Notes: generated by a model not told the origin, from the sequence alone. A stretch of DNA of 64,000 bases from Pseudomonas sp. WS 5079 (GCF_012985465.1 NZ_JAAQWN010000011.1:62001-126000), one strand, 5' to 3'. Shown: positions 46,501-55,657, counted from the stretch's first letter. Translations and numbers: made by a program.

Positions 46501-46603
46501 AGTCTTCTCGAAAGTATCTTCGCAGAAGCACGCAGGAGAAAGTATCGAGCACACGCCAATACCGGCCCATGCCCGCCCACCGCAGGATTTTGCCAAACAC
46601 ACA

Positions 46604-46782
46604 TTCCAGGCCGGTCTCCGGGCTCTCGCGTATCGAACCCTTCACCTTCCCATGGCGCTCTGGCCACAGTGGTGTGTCGAAGGGGTCACGCGAATACCGT
46701 TGCGGGGGCAGCACCGGACTTGCTCGAACGAGCGTACCGGTTTCCCGTTTCACCTCATGCACGGCGGCATGCGGCACCTGAA
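46604..46782 (-). ncRNA. Cobalamin riboswitch
   Basis: Read on the minus strand, the conserved blocks of the B12 aptamer occur in order: AGGTGCC, GTGAAACGGGAA with CCGGT, CCGGTGCTGCCCCCGCAACGG (the most conserved core), CACTGTGG with TGGGAAGG, and GAGAGCCCGGAGACCGGCC at the end. About 100 bases separate it from the btuB start, room for an expression platform. It should shut off the btuB operon when adenosylcobalamin is plentiful. The rest of the 46501-46862 gap shows no gene. Confidence 0.93.
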
Positions 46783-46862
46783 ACAGGGCCGCATCTGAAC
46801 ATTCGCCGGACCGTTCGTCAATGTGCCGAACCGATTGCGCAGCGCCGCGTGCTTGCCTGGGC

Positions 46863-49800
46863 TCAGCGATTGGCCGCGCGAGGCGGGTAGTGGACGGGGT
46901 AGTAGGAGAACAGCAGGTACTCCAGCGGGTTACGGATCATGGAGATGTCCGTACGATCCTTGACGGTTTCCACGCTGTCGTACTGCGCATAGGTGTCACT
47001 CACCAGCCTGGGCCCGTCGTGCGGCCCGTGCATCTGGATGCCGGTCTTGAACTCGGCAGTCACCAGTTCGGGGCTGGGAGTTACGGTCACCGTGCCGACA
47101 AAGGCCTTTACCGGTTTGTTGATCAAGCGCTGGAACTGGGCGGCAAAGGAGTTTTCGGCGCCATTGCCGGAGTAGCACACCAGCAGGCGCACGTTGTCGA
47201 ACTGGCTGGGGTCGATGCCTTTGGCCAGCAGGTGGGCGTGCAGCTGTTCGGGGGTGTGTTCGGCGCCGTCATAGAGGATGGTTGAGCTGGCGCCGGTCAG
47301 GCGCTCGGTGACGCTCAGGTCGCGGCCATGGGCGTTGATATTGAGCCGGGGTTTGCCTTTGTATTGGTCTTCAAAGGTAAAGAGGTTGCCTTTGACCAGT
47401 TGCATCTTTTCCATCGTGCCCTTCATGACCTGCAGGCGCCGGACCTTCTGGCCATTGGGGGCCTCGACAATGCTGTTGCGGCTGGCGCTCACGGGGGCGC
47501 CGACTCGCCTGGCCGCAGGCCGCGCGGGCGTCTGGAGTAACAGCATTGCCAGGTTGACCAACAAGTCGGCCATGGCCGGGGCTTTGTTGCCGGTATCGTC
47601 GTCGGCCAGGGTCTGTAGGTCACTGAGAATGCCCTGGAACTGCAACGCCACGCCGATGGCCGCGCCCGGCCCGCGCAGTGCGGGCAGCACGGCGTTGAGC
47701 AGCAGATAACCGCCCTCTTTGAGCGTGGCCCAGCGGCTTTCGTCATCGGAGACCGACTGTTGTTCGGCAATGCTGGTCAGGCCCAAGGCATTGGCGTCGT
47801 ACAGGTGGTTCATCAGTTGCCCGGTTTGCAGCTTCTCTTTGAGTGTATTGGCCGCCTCGTAACCGCCGGCGGCCAGCTTGGGCTCGGCAGGCACGGTCTC
47901 ACCGTCGCCCACGCCAAAAATGCTGGTGGTCTGGAGGCTGGGCTCCTTGAAACTCCAGGCCTTGTAGTACGCCCGGGTCGCGTCATCGGGCAACCAGGCC
48001 AGGATGTCTTTTTGCAGGCGGCCTGGTTGCTGGATGGCTTGGAGCAATGCCTGGCGCGTCGGAAATTGCATCAGCGGCGCATCGGCGATCAGCGGGCGGT
48101 AGAGGATATGCGGGCCCTTGGCACTGTCCTCGGGTTCGATCAGGTACATATTGTCGACCACATCGGGGCTCTTGCCGGGGCCCGGCACGAATGCCAGTGG
48201 GCGGATTACGATCTCCTGGCCGTCGACGCGCTTGGTGCCGGGGGCGGGGTCGAGGATGGCCTGGATGTAGCTCAAGCCAGTGGTATCGACACCGGATTGT
48301 TTGTTGACGGCCAACTCCAGGGCCTTTATTTGCAGCTCTACTGGCACTTGCTCGGCAAACAGGGCCAGGCGTTCGGCCTTTTTGGTGCGCTCGTCTTGCA
48401 GTTCACGTTTGAGCAACAGCGGGTACTTCTTGCCGACGTCGGCGTCCTCGATCAGCTTCTGCAGGACACCATCCTTTTCAAGTTCGGTGACGCGGGTGTT
48501 GCCCGGCTTGAGGTAGACCTCCACGTCTCGACTGGGCAGGCCCGAGAGGTTGCGCAGCAGGGCGTCGGTGAGGCTCATGGACTCGCGATGAATGCCGCCG
48601 CTGATCACACCACCGGGCGAGGTGCCGCCCACCGCAACCTTGAACACCACCTGCAGATCCTTGGCGGGATGGTTCACCGCCTTGAGGTTATCGAAAGTCT
48701 GTTCGGCAAAGGGGCGGATATCGGGAATGTCGCTGTTGTAGGTGCGGCCCTTGTTGCGCTGGTGGATGCTTGCCAACTGCAGGCTCAGGTCATGCAACAC
48801 AAAACGTTCGGCCTCGCTGGCGTTGTTGACCCAGCCCGGCATTTTGCGTGTGGGCCGCTCGCCCGCCACCGCGCCGTAGGCCGGGCTGCTGCTGAGCACG
48901 TCACCCAGGCCCTGTTCGATGAGGGTCTGTGCCTGGGCGACGAACGGATCTGCGTCGATTTTCTTCAAGGTGTTCAGGCGCCCCGTGCCTGGGGCTTGTT
49001 GGCTGAGGTGTTGCGCCCGGGCGGCGTCGAACGCGGCGTAGGAGTCATAGGGGGTGACGGTGCCGTTTGGCGCGCACAGCAACAGGATCAAACGCTCGCC
49101 GATATGGCGTTGCACCAGCAGGTTGGGGGAGGCGGTTTCGCTGGCGTCCGGGTGTTGCCGTGTAACGCTGCCAAGGGCAAATACGGTGATGTCACTGTTG
49201 GCGGCGGGAGGTGGGCGTGTCACCAGTTGGTCCAGTGTTTCGCGTTGCGCGTCATCCAGCCCCGGCTGTTTGAGCCCGGCCAGGCGCAGATTGTTGCGCA
49301 ACAACTCACTGACCAGCGCCTGCCGATCGCCGGCGAATGGCCCGGCCGCGGTGCTGAACGCCGGTTGTGCCCAGTAGCTGCGCAGGTCGCTGGCCATGGC
49401 CTCGCTCAACTGCGTGGGCAGCGCGTGCAGGGCGGCTTCAACGGCTTTCAGATTGATCGGCAGGGGCGTGTCGGGGGTGTTGCCCGTATGGGCGAGCAGG
49501 TCCGGGCGGGTGTCGACCAACTTGCTGTTGTCGGGAAAGCTCGGCGCGTCCTCGCCGCTCAGGTAGTTCAAGGCCACGGCCGTGAGGGAGCTGCGCCGGA
49601 AGTGCCCCGGGTTGGCCGGGTCGGGCTCGGCGTAAGCGATCTGGTTGATATCGAAGTCCAGGCCGGGAGAGACCTTCTGAATGGCCTCGGTGAGCAGTCG
49701 TTGCACAACCGAACGCACATCGGGTTGGCCGTCAAATTGGCGGCGAACGGTCTCGGTTGTCGGGTTGAGGGCCTTGGCAGGCCCGGCCGCAGTGGCACTG

Positions 49801-51194
49801 GTTGCCTGGTCGAGGCGTTCAATCGCAAGGCGCCGTTTTTGCTGGAGGGCGCGTGTGGGGGCAGTGTCCGTGGGGCTACTTGCGCTTAACGCCGGGAAAC
49901 CACTGCGGTTGAGTACCGCGCAGCGCTTGAGGGTTTCCAGCAATGTGCCGTCTGCGGGTGTTTCACCATAGAAGTTCAAGATGTCCTGGAAACGGACCGC
50001 GTTGTAGTGCGGGTGACGGACCCTGTCTGTCGACCCTGCGGCCAGGTCCCGGGCCTGTGCGACGATGTCGGCCGCGACGGCTGACCAGCCGGAGTCGTCG
50101 CTCAGGGTGAAGCGTTTTTCGAGCATCACCCCATTGGGGTCGGTGACCTGGCAGACCAGATCGCCGGTTTGCGGGGCAATGCTGACACTGGGCAGGTCAA
50201 GTTTGTGCTGTTGCGCAAAGCGCAAAAAAGCCTCGGCGTTCAACGCCTGTTCGAACGCCTGGCGGGTTTGGCCCATCGTCGAGAACGTTGGCAGCCGGCC
50301 TATGCTCCCCCCGGATGTTCCGTGCCCAGGCAGCCGGGTTTCGGGGTGCCCGGAGCTCAGGTCGCTGCTGCACAGCCTGGCCAGAAACAGATCGCCTGCG
50401 CTGATTTTTTCCAATGAGCTCTGCTGGGGCAACGACGGGCTCTGATCGCGGGCCGCAACGGAGTCGATCGCATCCCGCTGCAGTTGCTTGGCGTGTTGGT
50501 GCTCGGGGCGGTTGTAGCGCGGCTGCTCAGAGCCTGGGTAAACCAGGGCGGCAAAGCCATGTTCGGTCTGTAGGCGGCCAATATAGGTGAGGGTGTCGGC
50601 CTTGGTATTGGCGAAGGAGTCCCCGTAGAAGTCGCTTACCACGTTGGATGACGCGCTGTGTTCACCGGCGTATTCAAACGACTGTGCAAGTGTCGGGGCC
50701 AGCACCCGCGCAGCCGCTAAAACGTCGGCGGATGCCTGGTCCCAGCCGCTGTCGTACGAGGTAAACGTGGCCGGTTTGTCGTTGACGGTGCAGTCCAGCC
50801 ACCCCGACCTGGGGTTGAACGTAAAACGTGAGGTGTCGATATGGTGTTCTTTGGCAAATGTCGCAAATGGCTCGCTATTCACGGCTTGAGTGAGGCGCGA
50901 CCAGGCCTGGCCGAAGGTCGAGTCGGCGGGAATAGCGTCCACCTGCCTGGCGCTGGGGCTGTCTTGCCCGCCAGGCTCAAGGGAAATGACCCGGCTCATC
51001 AAGGTGGCGGCCAACAGGCACGCCAGGTCGCTATCGGCTTGCCTGACCAATGACCGGGCTTGTTGCTGGGCGTCGAGGCTGATAAACGGCACCCTTCCTA
51101 GGGGGGGCGCATCGCTGGGTTGCGCGGGTGCCGGTTGCACGCTTGGGTAGGTGCCCGCAGGGGCGAGGGCGGGGCGGGAGTCGGTCAGTCTCAT
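46863..51194 (-). CDS. Large toxin-like protein with C-terminal cysteine-protease-type domain
   Basis: A 1443-residue protein resembling the large dermonecrotic-toxin-domain proteins of Pseudomonas (DUF6543 type, recalled from family knowledge). No signal peptide. Residues ~90-300 and ~305-515 are diverged copies of one unit (PFATFAKEHHIDTSRF / AFLRFAQQHKLDLPSV; SGWDQASADVLAAAR / SGWSAVAADIVAQAR). The middle is acidic-polar; ~1155-1240 has hydrophobic stretches (LLLNAVLPALRGPGAAIGVAL, ADLLVNLAMLLLQ). The C-terminus has NINAHGRDL (H1289) and RLLVCYSGNG (C1340), the His-Cys pattern of C80-type self-processing domains. ATG 51194 has AAGGA six bases upstream; the earlier frame start lacks support. 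No secretion gene or immunity gene is adjacent. Target and export route unknown. Confidence 0.8.
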   Translation of the reverse strand: MRLTDSRPALAPAGTYPSVQPAPAQPSDAPPLGRVPFISLDAQQQARSLVRQADSDLACLLAATLMSRVISLEPGGQDSPSARQVDAIPADSTFGQAWSRLTQAVNSEPFATFAKEHHIDTSRFTFNPRSGWLDCTVNDKPATFTSYDSGWDQASADVLAAARVLAPTLAQSFEYAGEHSASSNVVSDFYGDSFANTKADTLTYIGRLQTEHGFAALVYPGSEQPRYNRPEHQHAKQLQRDAIDSVAARDQSPSLPQQSSLEKISAGDLFLARLCSSDLSSGHPETRLPGHGTSGGSIGRLPTFSTMGQTRQAFEQALNAEAFLRFAQQHKLDLPSVSIAPQTGDLVCQVTDPNGVMLEKRFTLSDDSGWSAVAADIVAQARDLAAGSTDRVRHPHYNAVRFQDILNFYGETPADGTLLETLKRCAVLNRSGFPALSASSPTDTAPTRALQQKRRLAIERLDQATSATAAGPAKALNPTTETVRRQFDGQPDVRSVVQRLLTEAIQKVSPGLDFDINQIAYAEPDPANPGHFRRSSLTAVALNYLSGEDAPSFPDNSKLVDTRPDLLAHTGNTPDTPLPINLKAVEAALHALPTQLSEAMASDLRSYWAQPAFSTAAGPFAGDRQALVSELLRNNLRLAGLKQPGLDDAQRETLDQLVTRPPPAANSDITVFALGSVTRQHPDASETASPNLLVQRHIGERLILLLCAPNGTVTPYDSYAAFDAARAQHLSQQAPGTGRLNTLKKIDADPFVAQAQTLIEQGLGDVLSSSPAYGAVAGERPTRKMPGWVNNASEAERFVLHDLSLQLASIHQRNKGRTYNSDIPDIRPFAEQTFDNLKAVNHPAKDLQVVFKVAVGGTSPGGVISGGIHRESMSLTDALLRNLSGLPSRDVEVYLKPGNTRVTELEKDGVLQKLIEDADVGKKYPLLLKRELQDERTKKAERLALFAEQVPVELQIKALELAVNKQSGVDTTGLSYIQAILDPAPGTKRVDGQEIVIRPLAFVPGPGKSPDVVDNMYLIEPEDSAKGPHILYRPLIADAPLMQFPTRQALLQAIQQPGRLQKDILAWLPDDATRAYYKAWSFKEPSLQTTSIFGVGDGETVPAEPKLAAGGYEAANTLKEKLQTGQLMNHLYDANALGLTSIAEQQSVSDDESRWATLKEGGYLLLNAVLPALRGPGAAIGVALQFQGILSDLQTLADDDTGNKAPAMADLLVNLAMLLLQTPARPAARRVGAPVSASRNSIVEAPNGQKVRRLQVMKGTMEKMQLVKGNLFTFEDQYKGKPRLNINAHGRDLSVTERLTGASSTILYDGAEHTPEQLHAHLLAKGIDPSQFDNVRLLVCYSGNGAENSFAAQFQRLINKPVKAFVGTVTVTPSPELVTAEFKTGIQMHGPHDGPRLVSDTYAQYDSVETVKDRTDISMIRNPLEYLLFSYYPVHYPPRAANR

Positions 51195-51365
51195 GGGCAT
51201 TCCTTGGACAATAGGGGAGGCTTTTTGGGTGGCGGTCGGTTGCCCGCGGTTCCGCCCCGAGCGCCAACCCATGCGATAGATAATGTGTCGCACCAACCGC
51301 TGTACTATGGTGAGGCCGCTTCGGCGGTCGACCCTTCCACTACCTTCAACCTCGCGGGATTCTGA

Positions 51366-51932
51366 ATGCAGGCCACTCGCTTGACCCTGATCGCCCACGC
51401 CCCTACGTGCGCCCGTAAACCGGCACGTTTTGCCCTGGACGAGTCATTGCAAATGGACTGGCAGCAGGCACGCCTGTCCCAGGCGCAGCGCTTCAAGCGG
51501 GCACCGCGCCTGCTGTGTGGACCGGAGGCGCGAACCCGGCAAACTGCGGGGTTGTTCGGCGAGTCCGCGCAGGTTGAACAGGCGTTACGTGACTGTGATC
51601 TGGGGCGGTGGCAAGGCATGGCCATCGATGCGATTCAACACGCTGAACCCGAGGCCTTGCAGGCCTGGCTCACGGACAGCACGGCAGCGCCCCATGGCGG
51701 CGAGTCCGTGGCCCAGTTGTGCGAGCGAGTGGCGCAGTGGCTAGGCACCCTGGAACAGGCGCCGGGCCATGTGCTGGCGGTGACTCACCCCTTTGTGATC
51801 CGTGCTGCGTTGCTGCATGCGCTGCAATGCCCCCCGGCTATGTTCAATCGGATCGATGTGGAACCGCTCTCTAGCACTGAGCTGCGTTTCAATGGCATCT
51901 GGCGCCTGCGCCTGCAAACGCGCGAGACCTGA
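51366..51932 (+). CDS. Histidine-phosphatase-fold protein with altered RHG motif
   Basis: A 188-residue protein of the phosphoglycerate-mutase/histidine-phosphatase family. The usual catalytic box RHG reads AHA here (LIAHAPT): the nucleophile His remains but the phosphate-binding Arg is gone. Later motifs are retained: GPEARTRQTAGLF, HGGESVAQLCERVAQWL and the second His in VTHPFVIRAALLHAL. It lies just upstream of cobF on the same strand (11-base gap to the first possible ATG of cobF's frame), so a link to B12 synthesis, as with the ribazole phosphatase CobC, is possible but not shown. Activity may be lost or changed. Confidence 0.8.
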   Translation: MQATRLTLIAHAPTCARKPARFALDESLQMDWQQARLSQAQRFKRAPRLLCGPEARTRQTAGLFGESAQVEQALRDCDLGRWQGMAIDAIQHAEPEALQAWLTDSTAAPHGGESVAQLCERVAQWLGTLEQAPGHVLAVTHPFVIRAALLHALQCPPAMFNRIDVEPLSSTELRFNGIWRLRLQTRET

Positions 51933-51979
51933 GCGGCGCGAACATGGCAAAATCCCCGCCCCGCACTGAGAACCCCGTC

Positions 51980-52738
51980 ATGAAAAAAATCCTGATCATC
52001 GGCATTGGCGCCGGCAACCCCGACTACATCACGATGCAGGCGGTGAAGGCGCTTAACCGCACCGACGTGTTTTTCCTGATGGACAAGGGCCAGAGCAAGG
52101 ACAAGCTGATCGACCTGCGACGGGAAATCTGCCAGACCTACATCGACGCCGGGCACGTCTACCGCTTTGTCGAAGCCGACTGCCCCGAGCGCGTGCGTGG
52201 CGAGATTGACTACACCACGGCCGTGCAGGATCTGAACCGCGACAAGCAACAGACGTTCGAGCGCATGATCAACCAGGAAATGGCCGACGGCGAAGTGGGC
52301 GCTTTCCTGGCCTGGGGCGATCCGGCGTTGTACGACAGCACCATCCGCATCCTGCAGGCGATCCTGGCCAGTGGCAGCAGTGAGTTTGAATTCGAGGTCA
52401 TTCCCGGGATTACCAGCGTCCAGGCCTTGGCGGCCCAGCATAAGGTGGCGTTGAACCGCATTGGCCGGTCCATCGAGATCACCACCGGGCGCCGGCTCGC
52501 GGCGGGGCAGGCCAGCGATGCCGATACGTTGGTGGTGATGCTTGACGCCGAGGACTCCTACCGTAGCGTCGCGGACCAGGAGATGGACATTTATTGGGGC
52601 GCGTACCTGGGCACCCCGGATGAAATCCTGATCAGCGGCAAGGTGGCCGAGGTGGCCGACGAAATCGAGCGCGTGCGCAAGGCGGCGCGCCAGGCCAATG
52701 GCTGGATCATGGATACCTACCTGCTGCGCAAGCCGTAG
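51980..52738 (+). CDS. cobF: CobF, precorrin-6A synthase (deacetylating)
   Basis: A 252-residue S-adenosylmethionine-dependent methyltransferase of the aerobic B12 pathway; CobF methylates precorrin-5 at C-1 and releases acetate to give precorrin-6A. Visible motifs: N-terminal ILIIGIGAGNPDYIT, GDPALYDST (the cofactor-binding GDP loop) and EVIPGITSVQALAA. ATG 51980 aligns with the family start; an ATG 12 codons earlier is possible. No other cob genes are adjacent, so it is detached from the main pathway cluster. A REP pair closes the unit. Confidence 0.93.
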   Translation: MKKILIIGIGAGNPDYITMQAVKALNRTDVFFLMDKGQSKDKLIDLRREICQTYIDAGHVYRFVEADCPERVRGEIDYTTAVQDLNRDKQQTFERMINQEMADGEVGAFLAWGDPALYDSTIRILQAILASGSSEFEFEVIPGITSVQALAAQHKVALNRIGRSIEITTGRRLAAGQASDADTLVVMLDAEDSYRSVADQEMDIYWGAYLGTPDEILISGKVAEVADEIERVRKAARQANGWIMDTYLLRKP

Positions 52739-52758
52739 GGGGGAATGCAATAAACAAA

Positions 52759-52846
52759 GTGGGAGCGGGCTTGCCCGCGATGGCGGGGTGTCAGTCAGCC
52801 TATGTATTGGCTGATACACCGCGATCGCGGGCAAGCCCGCTCCCAC
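52759..52846. repeat. REP inverted pair between cobF and a convergent gene
   Basis: Two ~40-base arms facing each other, beginning GTGGGAGCGGGCTTGCCCGC and ending with its complement, with an 8-base centre and a few mismatches. This is the common Pseudomonas palindromic repeat; here it lies between the 3' ends of convergent genes and may act as a stop in both directions. Confidence 0.85.
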
Positions 52847-52873
52847 ATTGGATGTGTGGTGCTTGGGGGAATG

Positions 52874-53458
52874 TCACTTGCCGCTGGTAATCTGCCTGAC
52901 CAGCAGGCCATGCCCCGCTACATCCTCGGCCCGGGAAATCGCCTGGATCACCAGCAATCGGTTGCCGGAGCCGGCAAGGAAGGTCGAGTTCAAGGTCTTG
53001 CCGCCGCCCATGCTGGCGGTGCCATCAATCTGGCGCAGGCCCACGCCCTTGATCAGCAGTTTCTTCTGCGCCAGTTTTTTGTAGTCCGGCAGGCTGGTGC
53101 CTACGTCCTTGAGGAAACCTTCAGCCGCGCTATCGAGAAACAGCGGTTCGTCGTCCTTCAGGTCGATACCGTCGTTGCGCAAGGTCTGGGCCACTACCAC
53201 CACGCTTTTTGACGCCTGGTTGATGTACATCGTGCCATTGGCGCCCGCGGTGCCCTGGGCTTGTGCGCCGGCGGGGAGGGCGTCGGCCACGTAGCCCTTG
53301 GGCAGGGTGAAGGTGAACTTGCCGTCCAGGGTCGAGACGATCTGGAAGTCGTCCGGCGGCGCGGCGGCCGGCTTGGCAGCCGCGAACAGCGGGCTGGCGC
53401 CCAGGCTGACAGTCAGCGCCAGGGCCAGGCGGGCGGCGGTTTTGCTGAGGGTGAGCAT
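52874..53458 (-). CDS. Small exported protein of unknown function
   Basis: A 194-residue protein with a clear signal peptide (MLTLSKTAARLALALTVSLGASPLFAAAK) and a mature part of about 165 residues: DDFQIVSTLDGKFTFTLPKGYVADAL, then alternating strands and no cysteines. The FTLPKGY opening recalls DcrB/PsbP-like periplasmic domains, a weak impression only. ATG 53458 begins the signal peptide. It starts 73 bases downstream of the kef-like antiporter on the same strand and could be co-transcribed with it. Confidence 0.75.
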   Translation of the reverse strand: MLTLSKTAARLALALTVSLGASPLFAAAKPAAAPPDDFQIVSTLDGKFTFTLPKGYVADALPAGAQAQGTAGANGTMYINQASKSVVVVAQTLRNDGIDLKDDEPLFLDSAAEGFLKDVGTSLPDYKKLAQKKLLIKGVGLRQIDGTASMGGGKTLNSTFLAGSGNRLLVIQAISRAEDVAGHGLLVRQITSGK

Positions 53459-53531
53459 GAGGTCTTCCAATGGATGAACGAAATTGCGCTGTATTCTGTC
53501 AGAAAATTCGCAATATCGTTCAGATCCATCC

Positions 53532-55340
53532 TCAGACCTTTCCGGACTCTTCTTCGAGGCGGTCCATTTCAAACAACCGCGCCAGTTCCGCACGGGCTTC
53601 CTGGGCCGACTGCATCACCTTGGCCGCATCGTCGTACACCGCGTGCTGCGCTGTCAGCAGTTGCAGGTCGTGATGCTTGAAACGGTTGATCCGCGCATCG
53701 GCCTGGGCCTCGCTCAGGCCCAGGCCGACCAGGGTGCGGCGGCTCATTTCCAGGCTGGAATAGAACGTTTCGCGCACCGGTGACGCGTCCAGGTCCACCA
53801 GGCGATGCACGTGCTGGCGGTTACGGGCGCGGGCGATGATTTTCATGTGCGGGTAGAGGTTGCGCACCAGTTCGGCGGTCTTGATGTTGATCTCTGGATC
53901 ATCCATGGCGATCACGAAATATTCGGCCTGGTCGACCTTCGCCGCATGCAGGATTTCGGGTCGCTGGGGGTCGCCGTAGAACACCGGCATACCGCCGAAA
54001 CTGCGGGTCAGCTCGATGGTTTCGACCGAGGTGTCGAGGGCGATAAACGAGATGTTCTGCGCCCGCAGGATCCGCGCCACGATCTGCCCCATGCGGCCCA
54101 TGCCGGCGATCACCACCCGTGGCGCATCGCTCTCGATGGCGCGGTATTCTTCCGGCACTTCCACCGGCTTGGCCTTGGGCCGAAACAGCTTCGGGCACAG
54201 CAGTAACAGCAGCGGAGTGAGGGCCATCGACAGGGTGATAGTCAACACCAGCACGTCGTACAGCTGCGGGGCGAACAGGCCCTGGTCGCGGCCGATCTTG
54301 AACACCACAAAGGCAAATTCACCGCCGGCCGCCAGCACTACGCCCAGGCGTACTGCGCTCTCGCGGTTGAGTTCGCCGACCATCTGCCCGACCGCGTACA
54401 GCAGCGGCAACTTGATGGCGATCAGCAGCAGGGTCAGCCCCAGCACCACAAAGGGCGTGCTGAACAACAGGCCGATATTGGCGCCCATGCCCACGCTGAT
54501 AAAGAACAGCCCCAGCAACAGGCCCTTGAACGGCTCGATCTGCGATTCCAGCTCGTGGCGGTATTCCGAGTCGGCCAACAGCAGGCCGGCGAGGAACGCG
54601 CCCAGGGCCATGGACACGCCCACCAGTTCCATCAGCCAGGCGGTGCCAATCACCACCAGCAGCGCGGTGGCGGTGGACACTTCGCGCAGGCCGGTCTTGG
54701 CGACGATCCGAAACACCGGCCGCAACAGGTAGCGACCGCCGATGATCACCACGGCGATGCTGCCCAATACCTGCAAACCGTGGTTCAGGTCCTGGGCGGC
54801 GGTGGTGGTGTGGTCGCTGCCGGCCAGCAGCGGCACCATGGCGATCAGCGGGATCGCCGCGATGTCCTGGAACAACAGGATGGCAAACGCCAGGCGCCCG
54901 TGGGGGCTGTTCAGTTCCTTGCGTTCGGCCAGGCTTTGCAGACCGAAGGCGGTGGAAGACAGCGCCAGGCCCAGGCCCAGCACAATCGCGCTGTTCCACG
55001 ACTGGCCAAACGCCCAGAGTGCCACGGCGCCCATCACCATGGCAGTCAACAGCACTTGCGCCAGGCCCACGCCAAACACGGCCTTGCGCATCACCCACAG
55101 GCGTTTGGGCGACAGCTCCAGGCCGATGATGAACAGCAACAACACCACCCCAAGCTCAGAGAACTGCGCGACGCTTTGCGGGTTGCCCACCAACCCCAGC
55201 ACCGAGGGGCCGATGATCACACCGGCGAACAGATAGCCCAGCACCGCGCCCAGTTTCAGGTGCTTGGCCAGGGGTACGGTGAGCACCGCCGCTAGCAGGA
55301 ACACCACGGCCGCTTGTAACAGGTTGCCTTCATGGGGCAT
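53532..55340 (-). CDS. KefB/KefC-type cation:proton antiporter
   Basis: A 602-residue CPA2-family antiporter: twelve or so membrane spans in residues ~1-380 (motifs GVIIGPSVLGL, LGVVLLLFIIGLELSP, ALSSTAFGLQSLAERKE, GAFLAGLLLADSEYRHE) followed by a cytoplasmic TrkA-N nucleotide-binding domain (~405-525: VVIAGMGRMGQIVARILRA, VFYGDPQRPEIL). Kef systems release potassium and acidify the cytosol during electrophile stress, gated by glutathione adducts. No KefF/KefG partner is adjacent. Length is normal (~600). Confidence 0.9.
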   Translation of the reverse strand: MPHEGNLLQAAVVFLLAAVLTVPLAKHLKLGAVLGYLFAGVIIGPSVLGLVGNPQSVAQFSELGVVLLLFIIGLELSPKRLWVMRKAVFGVGLAQVLLTAMVMGAVALWAFGQSWNSAIVLGLGLALSSTAFGLQSLAERKELNSPHGRLAFAILLFQDIAAIPLIAMVPLLAGSDHTTTAAQDLNHGLQVLGSIAVVIIGGRYLLRPVFRIVAKTGLREVSTATALLVVIGTAWLMELVGVSMALGAFLAGLLLADSEYRHELESQIEPFKGLLLGLFFISVGMGANIGLLFSTPFVVLGLTLLLIAIKLPLLYAVGQMVGELNRESAVRLGVVLAAGGEFAFVVFKIGRDQGLFAPQLYDVLVLTITLSMALTPLLLLLCPKLFRPKAKPVEVPEEYRAIESDAPRVVIAGMGRMGQIVARILRAQNISFIALDTSVETIELTRSFGGMPVFYGDPQRPEILHAAKVDQAEYFVIAMDDPEINIKTAELVRNLYPHMKIIARARNRQHVHRLVDLDASPVRETFYSSLEMSRRTLVGLGLSEAQADARINRFKHHDLQLLTAQHAVYDDAAKVMQSAQEARAELARLFEMDRLEEESGKV

Positions 55341-55463
55341 CGCTTACTCCAGGATCTTTGAGGCGAATCGACAGGGCGCTATTAGAGCGCGCTTTTATGC
55401 GGTTGAATCTGAATTTTTGCCGAGGTAGGGCGCTGTACGCCGGCGCCTGTTGGATGTCGTCCA

Positions 55464-55474
55464 AATCCTACAAG
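55464..55474 (+). promoter_or_regulatory. AATCCTACAAG motif upstream of the adhesin gene
   Basis: The 11-base string AATCCTACAAG is identical to 37310-37320, upstream of the EvgA-like regulator. It lies 184 bases before the adhesin start, in the 317-base gap (55341-55657), which otherwise holds the inverted repeat below, a palindrome GTATTAATAC at 55487-55496, and no gene. Confidence 0.35.
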
Positions 55475-55536
55475 GCACTTACGAAAGTATTAATACCATT
55501 TATTTCAATGACTTTAACGCGCGTCAGCTACGGTTC

Positions 55537-55556
55537 TGACAACAGGATTGTTGTCA
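55537..55556. promoter_or_regulatory. Perfect operator-like inverted repeat TGACAACA-N4-TGTTGTCA
   Basis: Eight-base arms with a four-base spacer and no mismatch, 101 bases upstream of the adhesin start. The lack of a T-run argues against a terminator; the size and symmetry fit a dimeric repressor site. The cognate regulator is not identifiable here. Confidence 0.4.
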
Positions 55557-55657
55557 TCACGGTCAGGTAATTCGCTTTCGATGCGTGTTGGATCTGTTGC
55601 ATGGGGCTTCTACGCATTCACGGACGAAAGGCTTGGACCACGAAGGAGTTGTTGCCC

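Noticed and set aside
46424..46777. 117-codon minus-strand frame upstream of btuB
   Set aside because: It lies across the cobalamin riboswitch; the conserved RNA blocks explain the sequence and the frame has no coding signal.
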